From Candidatus Pacearchaeota archaeon (GTDB taxonomy: Archaea > Nanobdellota > Nanobdellia > Pacearchaeales > GW2011-AR1): a stretch of 59,069 nucleotides of DNA. The stretch spans positions 1 to 59,069 of the forward strand of contig JACOYL010000012.1 of NCBI GenBank assembly GCA_016181895.1. The letters are read 5' to 3'. The number at the start of each line of letters is the position of its first letter. Position 1 is the first letter of the stretch. Under the pieces are notes generated by a model. The model was not told the origin of the DNA. It worked only from the letters and a program-made list of their open reading frames with translations, and searched no databases. Positions 39,974 through 47,511 of this stretch are shown here, one piece after another. A program made the translations under genes and the position numbers.

Positions 39974-40111
39974 TCAGACAGCCTTGATTTTTTTTACTTT
40001 TGTCCTCGGCTTGTAAAAAATCTTGCTGCCGCAATGGGGGCAGACGAATCTTTTGTCCAGGTTCGCACTAAGGATTTTCTTCTCGCACTTGAAGCATTTG
40101 TAGTTGGCCAT
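39974..40111 (-). CDS. rpoP: RNA polymerase subunit P (Rpb12)
   Basis: A 45-residue zinc-ribbon protein starting MANYKCFKCEKKILSANLD. CxxC at residues 6-9 and CPHC at residues 24-27 make the Zn site (Cys6, Cys9, Cys24, Cys27). A basic tail (KPRTKVKKIKAV) ends the protein. This is the standard archaeal RpoP/Rpb12 size and layout. It is located between L37Ae and prefoldin, as in many archaea. It helps assemble the polymerase and stabilises the open complex. Confidence 0.9.
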   Translation of the reverse strand: MANYKCFKCEKKILSANLDKRFVCPHCGSKIFYKPRTKVKKIKAV

Positions 40112-40115
40112 TTTA

Positions 40116-40322
40116 TCAGAAATAATCTATCCTGCAACCATTCATTTTACTTTCTAAGGATTCTCCTATATTAATATCCTCATCACTCGTTCTTCTTTGA
40201 AATTCCTCAAATGATTTGTTATGTCTTCTTCTTTGAATATAATCTAATATTACTATATAGCCTAATGTTAGAGCACCCACCCCATAAATAATTGGTACAA
40301 GGATATTATCGGGATATTCCAT
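40116..40322 (-). CDS. Small membrane protein inserted between L37Ae and rpoP
   Basis: A 68-residue protein: one membrane helix (ILVPIIYGVGALTLGYIVIL) then a charged tail (QRRRHNKSFEEFQRRTSDED). Its codons (TAT, AAT, ATA) are clearly more AT-rich than those of the conserved genes on both sides. It begins 47 bases after the L37Ae stop and ends four bases before rpoP. It looks like a later insertion into a conserved operon. No family is recognised. Confidence 0.5.
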   Translation of the reverse strand: MEYPDNILVPIIYGVGALTLGYIVILDYIQRRRHNKSFEEFQRRTSDEDINIGESLESKMNGCRIDYF

Positions 40323-40369
40323 TTTATTTTTTCATTTTTCTTGCTTTTAATTCTTTTGTTTTCATTTTT

Positions 40370-40591
40370 TTATTTATTCAAGTAAAACACGCTCGACGCG
40401 AATTTTCTTTTGCATTTTTTGCAATGCCAAATTCCCTTTGAAAGTTTCTTGACTCCGATTTTTCCGCAATGGGGGCACTTCTGCTTCAGTCTTTGCTTCT
40501 GCTCTACGCGGACCAAATTGGCCCTCACTGTTTTTCCGTATCTCGCCCCGAATCTTCCCGCTGATTTTGATTTTTTTTGTTTTGCCGGCAT
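40370..40591 (-). CDS. rpl37ae: Ribosomal protein L37Ae (eL43)
   Basis: A 73-residue protein with RFGARYGKTVRANLVRVEQ near the start and a zinc ribbon: CPHCGKIGV, then WHCKKCKRKF. The spacing C-x2-C-x14-C-x2-C is intact. KSAGRFGARYGKTVR is the family signature. It is a component of the large subunit in archaea and eukaryotes. The tRNA-Pro gene lies 43 bases upstream on the same strand. Confidence 0.92.
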   Translation of the reverse strand: MPAKQKKSKSAGRFGARYGKTVRANLVRVEQKQRLKQKCPHCGKIGVKKLSKGIWHCKKCKRKFASSVFYLNK

Positions 40592-40633
40592 TTTAAATAA
40601 CTAGACAAAAAAGTATTTTTAAATGTTGGTGAA

Positions 40634-40707
40634 TGGGGTTGCCCGGATTTGAACCGGGGTCATCAGGTCCCAAACCTGAGATACTAACCAGGCTATACTA
40701 CAACCCC
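40634..40707 (-). tRNA. tRNA-Pro (TGG)
   Basis: Read on the minus strand, GGGGTTG pairs with CAACCCC, followed by the A discriminator. The anticodon arm is TCAGG-TTTGGGA-CCTGA with anticodon TGG, and the T-arm has the normal TTCAAAT loop. All stems are well paired, with no intron. It lies in the ribosomal cluster between L11 and L37Ae. Confidence 0.93.
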
Positions 40708-40745
40708 ATAGAAAAACAATCAAAATTTTGTTTAAAAACTATTTG

Positions 40746-41417
40746 TTATTTTGCCTTCGCGGATTTTGTGGGCTTTGCGGGAGTTGTCGCAACCACTGGA
40801 GTTGCAGGAGTTGTTGCTTCAGCAGCCGCTTTCTCCGCTTCCTTCGCAGCCTGCTCCGCTTTCAAGAGTTTGTCCTGCTCTTCCTTGATTTTCTTGAAGA
40901 AATCATCAAGTTCTTTTCTTCTTTCCTTAGAAGTTTCGATTTTTTCCGATTTTATTTCCTTATCGTAAACCCCAAGGCCGATTTCCTTTTGGATTTCATG
41001 GGGATGCTTGTTTTCAATCAAAATTCCAAGACTGACGCAGGTTCCGACGATGTTTCTCACAGCCGCTTTCAAATCGCGAGCCAGCATGTTCGGAAATTTC
41101 GTTTTAGCGACGGAAATTATCTGCTCTATTGAAGCGTTTCCCATTTTTATCTTTCCATGGATTCCGGAGCCTTTTTCAATTCCAAGCTCTTTTTTCAGCA
41201 ATTCAGAGGCGGGCGGAGAAAAAACTTTGACTTCAAATGTTTTTTCTATGGGATTCACGGAAATTTCAACAGGAACTTTTATTCCCTTGAATTCCTTTGT
41301 TGCATCATTGACTTTTTGCAGAACATGAGACATGTTTATTCCTGCAGGCCCAAATTTCTGGCTCAGGCTTGGATTAGGAGTCATTGCTCCCCCTTCTGCA
41401 AGAATTTTTATTATCAT
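40746..41417 (-). CDS. rpl11: Ribosomal protein L11 (uL11) with C-terminal Lys/Ala extension
   Basis: A 223-residue protein. Residues 1-160 are standard L11: EGGAMTPNPSLSQKFGPAGI at 9-28 (the KA-PAPP-type proline loop), then MGNASIEQIISVAKTKFPN and a C-terminal RNA-binding domain ending VRNIVGTCVSLGILIE. Residues 161-223 add a charged coiled region and an Ala/Pro/Thr/Lys-rich tail (TPATPVVATTPAKPTKSAKA). This is longer than a typical L11 (about 160), so the tail is unusual. It binds the GTPase-associated centre of 23S rRNA. It starts one base after the stop of the small preceding gene. Confidence 0.92.
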   Translation of the reverse strand: MIIKILAEGGAMTPNPSLSQKFGPAGINMSHVLQKVNDATKEFKGIKVPVEISVNPIEKTFEVKVFSPPASELLKKELGIEKGSGIHGKIKMGNASIEQIISVAKTKFPNMLARDLKAAVRNIVGTCVSLGILIENKHPHEIQKEIGLGVYDKEIKSEKIETSKERRKELDDFFKKIKEEQDKLLKAEQAAKEAEKAAAEATTPATPVVATTPAKPTKSAKAK

Positions 41418-41418
41418 T

Positions 41419-41619
41419 TTAATAGTGTTTTACTTTTTCTAACGCTTGGTTTATTTTATTTTCAGACTCGGTAGATAACATCAAAATTATCTCACCTTTA
41501 ATATCTTCAATATTACTTTCGTCTTCATTAAAATTAATTCCCACATTAATTAGATCTGCTAGTCTATATAACTCATCTAATGATAACTTACTCATCTCAC
41601 TATATATTTTTTTATTCAT
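41419..41619 (-). CDS. Small protein between spt5 and L11
   Basis: The frame starts at 41631, but the second ATG at 41619 has a better-spaced GAGG ribosome-binding sequence, giving 66 residues. It is helical and acidic: KLSLDELYRLADLINVGINF, EDIKGEIILMLS and a C-terminal helix. It overlaps the end of spt5 by eight bases and is followed by L11 after one base, so it is coupled to both. Its AT-rich codons set it apart. Function unknown. Confidence 0.5.
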   Translation of the reverse strand: MNKKIYSEMSKLSLDELYRLADLINVGINFNEDESNIEDIKGEIILMLSTESENKINQALEKVKHY

Positions 41620-42067
41620 TTTCTTCCTCATCCTCCCTTCTTATCACTTTCACGTTGTCGATTTTTACCGTTACCGGAAATGAAACCGCGGCTCCAAGCA
41701 AACTGACAACGACTTCTTCCTTCTGCTTGTCAACCCTTAAAACTTTTGCTTTTTCTCCCTTGAATGTCGCGCCAATCATTTCAACAATGTCGCCTTCCTT
41801 TATTGAAATCGTCGTCATAGAAGGCTCCACCATGTTTTTTATTTCCTCGTAGGAAATTGTTTTTCCGATTATTCCCTTTATGTAAGGAAGATTGAAAACA
41901 GCCTCCTCCGCGCTTTCTCGATCTTCAGCCTCGAGAAGAATGTAACCCCTCAAACCGTGGGGGCGCGAAACCGAGAAGACATTGAGATTTTTCTTTTCCG
42001 CCCTGTCGGCAACCATTTCAATCGCCCTGTCTTCCTTGTTTGTTATTACTTTTATTATGAATATCAT
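41612..42067 (-). CDS. spt5: Transcription elongation factor Spt5 (NusG)
   Basis: A 151-residue protein. The NGN domain (residues 3-85) runs IIKVITNKEDRAIEMVADRA, LNVFSVSRPHGLRGYILLEA and VFNLPYIKGIIG. The KOW domain (95-145) runs IKEGDIVEMIGATFKGEKAK, VLRVDKQKEEVVVSLLGAAV and FPVTVKIDNVKVI. It binds RNA polymerase with Spt4 and raises processivity. The secE-spt5-L11 order is typical, but here a split lipoprotein gene lies between secE and spt5. The protein is of normal length. Confidence 0.92.
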   Translation of the reverse strand: MIFIIKVITNKEDRAIEMVADRAEKKNLNVFSVSRPHGLRGYILLEAEDRESAEEAVFNLPYIKGIIGKTISYEEIKNMVEPSMTTISIKEGDIVEMIGATFKGEKAKVLRVDKQKEEVVVSLLGAAVSFPVTVKIDNVKVIRREDEEENE

Positions 42068-42136
42068 CTTAGTTCCAACTAGCCCCTAAAAAATAAAAGG
42101 AGTAGTGATATTAAAGAAGAAATTGGGTTTATAAAA

Positions 42137-43138
42137 TTATTGGGAAGCCCAAACAGGATGTCCGTCATTATAAGAATTATTAGTTATTCTAGTTTTATTA
42201 GAACCATCAGCATTCATTATCCATAATTCATCTGATGATGAAGAATATCCAACAGGTCTTGAAACATAAACAATTCTTTTTTGGTCTGGAGACCAATATG
42301 GATTTTCATCATGCGTTGAAGAACTGTTTGAGATATTTATAGGATTTGTACCGTCGGCGTTCATAATCCAAATTTCATAATCTCCGGTTCTGTTTGAATC
42401 AAAAGCTATTTGTGTTCCATCGGGCGACCAGTCAGAATGCGAGTTGTAAGCAGAAGTAGTTGTCAATCTTATGGGAATTGATCCCTCCACGGCATTAATT
42501 TTATATATTTCACGATAGCTTGTTTCTTTATTTGAAGAAAACGCTATGACATCTGCGGTCGGAGACCAATCCAAATCCCGATGGTAATAACTTGAAGCGC
42601 CAGAATAGGTGGTTATTAATGTGCCGATTGTTGAGGCGGAATCGCTTAAATTTTTGATATAAATTTGTTGATTAGTACCACGACTGTAAGCAAATTGCGC
42701 CCCATTTCTTGAAAATGCCGGATGGCAGTCATCCGTTGAACTGCTTGTTTTTTGTGTTTTTCCAGAACCATAAATATCATCATTATCAGAACTGAGAGGA
42801 ACTTTAGAACAAAATAAAATTTTAGTTCCATCAGGGGAAATAGATGGATAATTTTCCCATTCACTTGTTGTTGCCAAACCCGTTTCACCAGAACCATCGG
42901 GATTAATTGAGTAAATATTTAGACTGCTGCTTCTGTTGGAAACAAAAATTATTTTTCCATTTTGCGGAGTTTGTTCTCTATTCCCCTGCGCCAAAACAGT
43001 GCTGTAATCAATTACTTTTGCAGAATAATTTCCTATCAATGAACTAAAAATTCCCATATCAATTCCAACGAGTGCCTCCAATCCCCCACGAAATTCCCAA
43101 GAATCAGCATTTGCATTAAAATTCAAATAACCATTCAA
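42137..43138 (-). pseudogene. 3' part of a split TolB-like beta-propeller lipoprotein gene
   Basis: A 333-residue frame without a signal peptide. It starts GYLNFNANADSWEFRGGLEA, then PD40/TolB-like repeats: IYSINPDGSGETGLAT, DGTKILF, WSPDGTQIAFDSNRTGDYEI, WIMNADGTNPINIS and WSPDQKRIVYVS. A propeller like this normally works outside the membrane. The upstream frame has the lipobox signal, and the two overlap by 23 bases in different frames. They are therefore best read as one gene with a frameshift or small deletion near 43120-43150. Only the ATG at 43138 allows this part to be translated alone. Confidence 0.65.
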
Positions 43139-44156
43139 CTCTCCCGAAGGATGCTTTCATATCAGATATCTCCGGCTGGTTTGGAGGAACAAAAGTGAAA
43201 TCATTTGAGAAAGTATTAATGGGGCTCCAAGACCCGTCGCTGTAAGACACTCCAAACGTTGAAGTTGCTTCCTGATTTACAGAGGCTTGTATTAAAGATA
43301 TGCTCCCGTTTAATCCAACATATAATTCAAGGTTTGGCCTAAAAACAACCGGTATTGAAGGAAATGTGGGCGTCCAGACAACAAAAGGGGAAAAATCAAT
43401 ATTCCCTATATTTATTTCCTCGTCAAGATTATTTAACGAAGCCAAGGCGATTACCTCGAGGGAAGATGATTCATTTGATGTGTTTTGAAATGTCAAGTCA
43501 GTCATGTGTCCGCTGGCGGCGCTAAATTGAAAATAAAAGTTTGAATCGAGATGCAGAGTTCCGTTTGCAATAACCTGATCATAAGTTGTATAAGGATTTC
43601 CATCAGCATCAAAAAGAATTACGTTGTCAAAATTTACATCAAAACCTCCAGATAAAGATTGGGACAAAGAAACTCCTTTTTTATCGGAATGCAAATATGC
43701 TTCAGACGGAGAGAGTGTTTCTTGAAATTCAAAACTTCCATCAGGTACAACCTGTTCAACTTTTGCCTGAGAAGTATAAAATGTTTTGTTATCAGAAGTT
43801 GAAGTTATCTCCCTAAGAAATCCATCCGGAGCATTATTGCCGACAGGAGCAACAATTAAATCTCCAGGCAGATAATCAACAGGTTGAAAAAAAACTATTC
43901 TTCCGTCTTCAACCGAAGAGATGTTATCCATTTCTTCCGCAGGCAAAACATAAGTTTGAGGGGATTCATCTTCGGGAGAATCACCATTTCCTCCACCGTC
44001 TCCCCCATTTTCACCTCCATTCCCCGATGAACCTCCTCCGGAACCTCCGCCTCCGCCGCATGAAGCAAGAAAGATTAATGAAGATGTTAATCCCGCAATT
44101 AAAGTTTTTCTCGCAAATCTTTTGGATTTATTTAACAAAGAACTTTCCAGATTCAT
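43116..44156 (-). pseudogene. 5' part of the split lipoprotein gene (signal peptide and beta domain)
   Basis: A 346-residue frame. The signal peptide ends TSSLIFLASCGGGGGSGG, with Cys33 as lipobox cysteine and a Gly/Ser tether. The rest is a beta-rich domain with VLPAEEMDNISSVEDGRIVF, YLPGDLIVAPVGNNAPDGFL and FVVWTPTFP. It then stops at RVEWLFEF, soon after FVPPNQPEISDMKASFG. In the other frame the same bases read on into the TolB-like part. The usual protein would join both. It is inserted in the secE-spt5 pair. Confidence 0.65.
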
Positions 44157-44216
44157 ATTTTAAATATTAAATAAAGCTTTAAAATCTTTATTGTTATTGG
44201 GGTAAAAAATTTGTTT

Positions 44217-44402
44217 TCAAAAAAACATGTTCACGACAATTGATATTGCAAATCCCAAAACTCCGATGACCGCGATTCCCAAAGCCGAGATTTTTGTGAC
44301 CATCCAGAACTCGTCGATCGTCGGCTTTTTCAGAATGTGCCAGACCCTTTTGCATTTCAGCAAAAATGATTTTCCGTGAGTGAGAAGTTCCTTTGTGTTC
44401 AT
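44217..44402 (-). CDS. secE: Preprotein translocase subunit SecE (Sec61-gamma)
   Basis: A 61-residue protein. A cytoplasmic amphipathic helix carries the conserved KRVWHILKKPTIDEFWMVTK (residues 18-37, with the KPT/D-E-F pattern). One membrane helix follows (ISALGIAVIGVLGFAISIVV). Length and layout are standard for archaeal SecE. With SecY it forms the protein-conducting channel. SecE next to spt5 is a widespread arrangement; here the split lipoprotein gene separates them. Confidence 0.9.
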   Translation of the reverse strand: MNTKELLTHGKSFLLKCKRVWHILKKPTIDEFWMVTKISALGIAVIGVLGFAISIVVNMFF

Positions 44403-44434
44403 GAAAAAGAAAGAATAAACGGGTTTTTAAGTTT

Positions 44435-44674
44435 TTATAACGATAAAACTTTCTCTATCTTTGTTATTGTTATTTCAGGATTTGAAGCGTCGAAGAATAC
44501 CACGGGTTTCCTTTCAAAATTACCAATATCTACTAACAGAGGTACGCCATTGAAAGTATCAATTCCATAGAAGAAATTTTTTCTATACAACTCCCCGTTT
44601 CCCCTGTCCCAATAAATATCCAAAATATCTCCCGGTTGATATTCCTTAAATCTATCTGAAAAATTTTCATTCAT
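44435..44674 (-). CDS. Small hypothetical protein (79 residues)
   Basis: The frame is open to 44734, but the ATG at 44674 avoids overlap with the upstream gene. The start is MNENFSDRFKEYQPGDILDI, then YWDRGNGELYRKNFFYGI. The end is strand-rich (VPLLVDIGNFERKPVVFFDA). The pattern fits a small SH3-like or LSM-like barrel, but I cannot assign a family. AT-rich. It lies between the 149-residue gene and secE and looks like part of an inserted block. Confidence 0.45.
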   Translation of the reverse strand: MNENFSDRFKEYQPGDILDIYWDRGNGELYRKNFFYGIDTFNGVPLLVDIGNFERKPVVFFDASNPEITITKIEKVLSL

Positions 44675-44730
44675 AATTATCAAGAAAGATTGCTTTTTAT
44701 AAAGATTATGAAGGACAATTTTATTAAAAT

Positions 44731-45180
44731 TCAATAATCGTAATGTGCTCTTTCATTAACTATTTTCTCGCCCAATAAATTGGCATTTCCTAAATTCATT
44801 TCTTGCATGAAGAAATTAGATAATTTTTCAAAATCATAACCTTTGGGAAGTTGTTTTTCCCTAAACCTTAAAAGCAATTCAATGTAAGGAGGGGCGCCTG
44901 CGGCAAACAAATCAATCCTTGTCAAATCAAATCCGACTGAAAAGCCCATATCTGTATTAATCGGATAAAATGCGACATTATATTTTCTTGAAATGCCAAA
45001 AATTTTTTTCATCTCTCTTTCAGTTATTTGCCTGTCAGTATAATCATCGACAGGAACTAAAAAAGAACTTCCCAATAAATTCGGAGCGAATTCGCTTTGA
45101 TGTGTGGAACGAAGTTGCGAATCCAGATTTTTAAGAAATCTTATGTCTCTTTCAGTTAATTCTCTAACTCTTTTTTCCAT
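44731..45180 (-). CDS. Hypothetical soluble protein (149 residues)
   Basis: Starts MEKRVRELTERDIRFLKNLD and continues with FLVPVDDYTDRQITEREMKK and KKIFGISRKYNVAFYPINTD. A hydrophobic helix with AAGAPPYIELLLRFREKQL follows. It has no signal, membrane helix or recognised motif. The gene is AT-rich and part of a run of orphan genes between ftsZ and secE. These interrupt the usual FtsZ-SecE-Spt5 order. Confidence 0.5.
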   Translation of the reverse strand: MEKRVRELTERDIRFLKNLDSQLRSTHQSEFAPNLLGSSFLVPVDDYTDRQITEREMKKIFGISRKYNVAFYPINTDMGFSVGFDLTRIDLFAAGAPPYIELLLRFREKQLPKGYDFEKLSNFFMQEMNLGNANLLGEKIVNERAHYDY

Positions 45181-45291
45181 ACAATTAAATAATTTCCAGG
45201 TTTATAACTATTATTGTGATTTATCTAACAAACTCATTAGGAAGATCGTCCAATCCTTTCATATCAGTCAGATAATCTTCGTCGACGACTC

Positions 45292-45558
45292 TTATTTCGC
45301 CGGATCTATGAGAGAATCATAAACAACTTTTGACGCGTCCAATGTCCCACGCACAACTTGGCTTAACATTTTATTAACTTGTTCTCTAACTTCTTCTGGC
45401 AAATCTCTGACAGAATTTCTAACGTCTCTCACTTCTTGAACGAAAGAAAGATATGCATCGCCGTCATAACAAACAACAGGATTGGCAGAAATTGGATGGG
45501 GATAAAAGTTTCCTTTTGATTTGGGCTCTCGAATGGTTTCAAGATTTCTTAATTTCAT
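45292..45558 (-). CDS. Hypothetical small protein (88 residues), possible frameshifted end
   Basis: Begins MKLRNLETIREPKSKGNFYP. The middle has SFVQEVRDVRNSVRDLPEEV, and it ends VVYDSLIDPAK. Two helices are rich in Val, Arg and Glu. After the stop, the -1 frame encodes EIRVVDEDYLTDMKGLDDLP and NEFVR before a stop, with no start codon of its own. That looks protein-like and may once have been part of this gene. No family is recognised. It lies 44 bases downstream of ftsZ. Confidence 0.4.
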   Translation of the reverse strand: MKLRNLETIREPKSKGNFYPHPISANPVVCYDGDAYLSFVQEVRDVRNSVRDLPEEVREQVNKMLSQVVRGTLDASKVVYDSLIDPAK

Positions 45559-45602
45559 AATTTTTACTGATAAGATTAGTTTAAATAAATTATTGTGATG
45601 TT

Positions 45603-46670
45603 TTATTCATAAAACTCGATTCCCAATTCGTCTTCCATTTCCCGATGCTTTATGCCTTCAATGTCGTCGCTGCTTCCGAGAATCTGGGAACTTTTCACTC
45701 CCGTGACAATGAGAAGAACGCGCATCGAGCGGTCCATGTCGGGAGAAATTTGCGCGCCCCAAATTAACTTGGCTTCCGGAGACAATTTTTTTCCGATTTG
45801 TTCTATCACGACTTTGCATTCGTCAAGAGACATGTCGTTTCCTCCGACGATGTTTATCAAAGCGCCTGTCGCTCCAGAAATGTCGACGTCAAGAAGAGGA
45901 TTTTTTATCGCCCTTTCAACAGACTCGAAAGCCCTGTTTGTAGAATCAGCTTCGCCCATGCCAATCAGTGAAACGCCGCCGTCTGCCATAATTGCTTTTA
46001 TGTCCGCGAAATCCAGATTTACAAGTCCTGTTGTTGTTATCAATTCTGTTATTCCTTTTACAGCGTTTGTCAAAATCTCGTCTGCAATCTTGAAAGCTGT
46101 TTGCAGGGGCAAATCGGGAGCCAATTCAAGAAGCTTGTCGTTTGGAATCACAATCAATGTATCGACGATTGATTCCATTTTTTCCAATCCGTTTTGCGCG
46201 TTTTCAATTCTTTTTCTTCCCTCAATCGTGAAAGGCAAAGTAACAACGCCGATTATCAAAGCCCCTTGTTTTTTTGCAATGCTTGAAATCACGGGAGCCG
46301 CGCCTGTTCCTGTTCCTCCGCCCAAGCCGCAGGTAATGAACATCATGTCGCTTCCGGAAAGCCTTTTTTTTATCTCCGACTCCGATTCCTTTGCCGCTTC
46401 CTCGCCGATTTTCGGATTGCTTCCCGCGCCAAGCCCCTGAGTCAATTCCTTTCCAATGAGAATTTTCACGTCGGCGTTCGTGTAAAGCAAATCCTGGGCG
46501 TCTGTGTTAACGGCAATCAATTCTCCCCCTTTGATTCCTATTTCCTTCATCCTGTTCAAAGAATTGTTTCCTCCGCCGCCGACACCTATAATCTTAATCT
46601 TTGCCGACTGTTTCTTCAAAAGCTCTTCAAGCTGCCTGTCAACATCCCCAACATCAGAACCATCTTCCAT
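45603..46670 (-). CDS. ftsZ: Cell division GTPase FtsZ
   Basis: The ATG at 46670 is preferred to a GTG at 46685, giving 355 residues. Marks of FtsZ: KIKIIGVGGGGNNSLNRM (residues 25-42), the tubulin signature GLGGGTGTGAAP (115-126), VVTLPFTIEGRKRIENAQNG and the T7 loop VNLDFADIKAIM with its Asp residues for GTP hydrolysis. It polymerises at midcell with SepF. The C-terminal tail (GIKHREMEDELGIEFYE) is a likely SepF-binding peptide. A minus-strand TATA box at 46691-46701 lies about 25 bases upstream, so the mRNA is leaderless. Confidence 0.95.
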   Translation of the reverse strand: MEDGSDVGDVDRQLEELLKKQSAKIKIIGVGGGGNNSLNRMKEIGIKGGELIAVNTDAQDLLYTNADVKILIGKELTQGLGAGSNPKIGEEAAKESESEIKKRLSGSDMMFITCGLGGGTGTGAAPVISSIAKKQGALIIGVVTLPFTIEGRKRIENAQNGLEKMESIVDTLIVIPNDKLLELAPDLPLQTAFKIADEILTNAVKGITELITTTGLVNLDFADIKAIMADGGVSLIGMGEADSTNRAFESVERAIKNPLLDVDISGATGALINIVGGNDMSLDECKVVIEQIGKKLSPEAKLIWGAQISPDMDRSMRVLLIVTGVKSSQILGSSDDIEGIKHREMEDELGIEFYE

Positions 46671-46690
46671 TAAAACAAAAATCACGGGCT

Positions 46691-46701
46691 GTTTATAAAA
46701 A
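46691..46701 (-). promoter_or_regulatory. ftsZ TATA box
   Basis: TTTTTATAAAC on the minus strand, about 25 bases before the chosen ATG at 46670. The spacing supports that ATG rather than the upstream GTG at 46685. Confidence 0.55.
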
Positions 46702-46714
46702 TTGTTGTGATTTT

Positions 46715-47386
46715 TTAATTTGGATTCTTGGTTTTTTCCTTTTCCTTTTTTTCCTCTTTATTTTCCTCCTCAACAAACAATTCCAATCCGAGAATTTCCT
46801 TGAACTTGTCCGCAAACAGATTTACAAACTCCACAAGATTTTTTTCTGCGTTTAAGACAATTTTTTCGCCGCTTATTTCAAATTTCAAATCCTTTCGAAA
46901 AAGAAAATCAATGAAAGATTTTGCCTTTTCATTTATGTCGTCGATTTTTCTCAGCACGTTCAAATCATAAACAACTGTTTTTCCCGCAATCGGGTTGTTG
47001 AAATCCGCGATGATTCTGCCGCCGGAAACAGAAAGGATTTTTGCAATCCTGCCGTCGAAGTTGAACATTATCCCCGGAATCGGTTTAAGATTTTGTTCCC
47101 TGAAAATCCGGGATGGAATTATCTGAATCAGTTTTGAATTTCTTTGCCCGAAGGCCTCTTCAGGTTTGAGTTCAATTTGGTATTTTCCGACGCCTTTTCC
47201 CATGAGAAAATCGTCAATGCCTTTAAGGAACATTCCTGCTCCGAGGGAAAAAATCAACGGCTTTGGTTCAATGTTGAGATTTGATTTTTTCAAATCCTCC
47301 TTTATGTTTGAATCAAATATCTCATTTGTATTCTTGACTTTCGCGGTGAATTCGACTTCAACAAAATCATTTTTTTTCAATTCCAT
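46715..47386 (-). CDS. FKBP-type peptidyl-prolyl isomerase (SlyD-like)
   Basis: A 223-residue protein. Residues 1-150 are FKBP with an IF-domain insert: KKNDFVEVEFTAKVKNTNEI, FDSN, LGAGMFLKGIDDFLMGKGVG, KYQIELKPEEAFG, the flap RNSKLIQIIP, then FNFDGRIAKILSVSGGRIIA and DFNNPIAGKTVVYDL. The C-terminal 70 residues form a mostly helical tail ending in a Lys/Glu run (EENKEEKKEKEKTKN). It is a ribosome-near folding helper that isomerises prolyl bonds. The TATA region at 47404-47418 can serve both this gene and the truncated aIF5A copy on the opposite strand. Confidence 0.88.
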   Translation of the reverse strand: MELKKNDFVEVEFTAKVKNTNEIFDSNIKEDLKKSNLNIEPKPLIFSLGAGMFLKGIDDFLMGKGVGKYQIELKPEEAFGQRNSKLIQIIPSRIFREQNLKPIPGIMFNFDGRIAKILSVSGGRIIADFNNPIAGKTVVYDLNVLRKIDDINEKAKSFIDFLFRKDLKFEISGEKIVLNAEKNLVEFVNLFADKFKEILGLELFVEEENKEEKKEKEKTKNPN

Positions 47387-47436
47387 TAGAACTTTTAATG
47401 GAAAACGTTTATAAATTTAATTTTTTTGGTTGGAGG

Positions 47437-47511
47437 ATGGTTTTAAAGATTATTAATGCAACAGAGGCGAAATCCGGGACTAATATCATTATCGACGGAG
47501 TCGCTTATTAA
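47437..47511 (+). pseudogene. Truncated 5' fragment of a second aIF5A gene
   Basis: A 24-codon frame (MVLKIINATEAKSGTN then IIIDGVAY, stop) aligns with the first 24 residues of the intact aIF5A at 48311, with 18 of 24 identical. It has its own TATA box (GTTTATAAATTTAA) about 25 bases upstream. It breaks off right after the Tyr24 codon, exactly where the convergent rRNA methyltransferase gene begins; the two stop codons overlap. It lacks the hypusine loop, so it is non-functional. It may mark the original aIF5A site interrupted by an insertion. Confidence 0.85.

Noticed and set aside
40633-40968. 111-codon plus-strand ORF starting in the tRNA-Pro gene
   Set aside because: It reads through the tRNA complement and antisense to the L11 tail; not a gene.
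45652-46440. 262-codon ORF opposite ftsZ
   Set aside because: It lies wholly antisense to ftsZ, whose protein signature is certain; its Ser/Pro/Ile-rich text is typical of a reverse-frame shadow.
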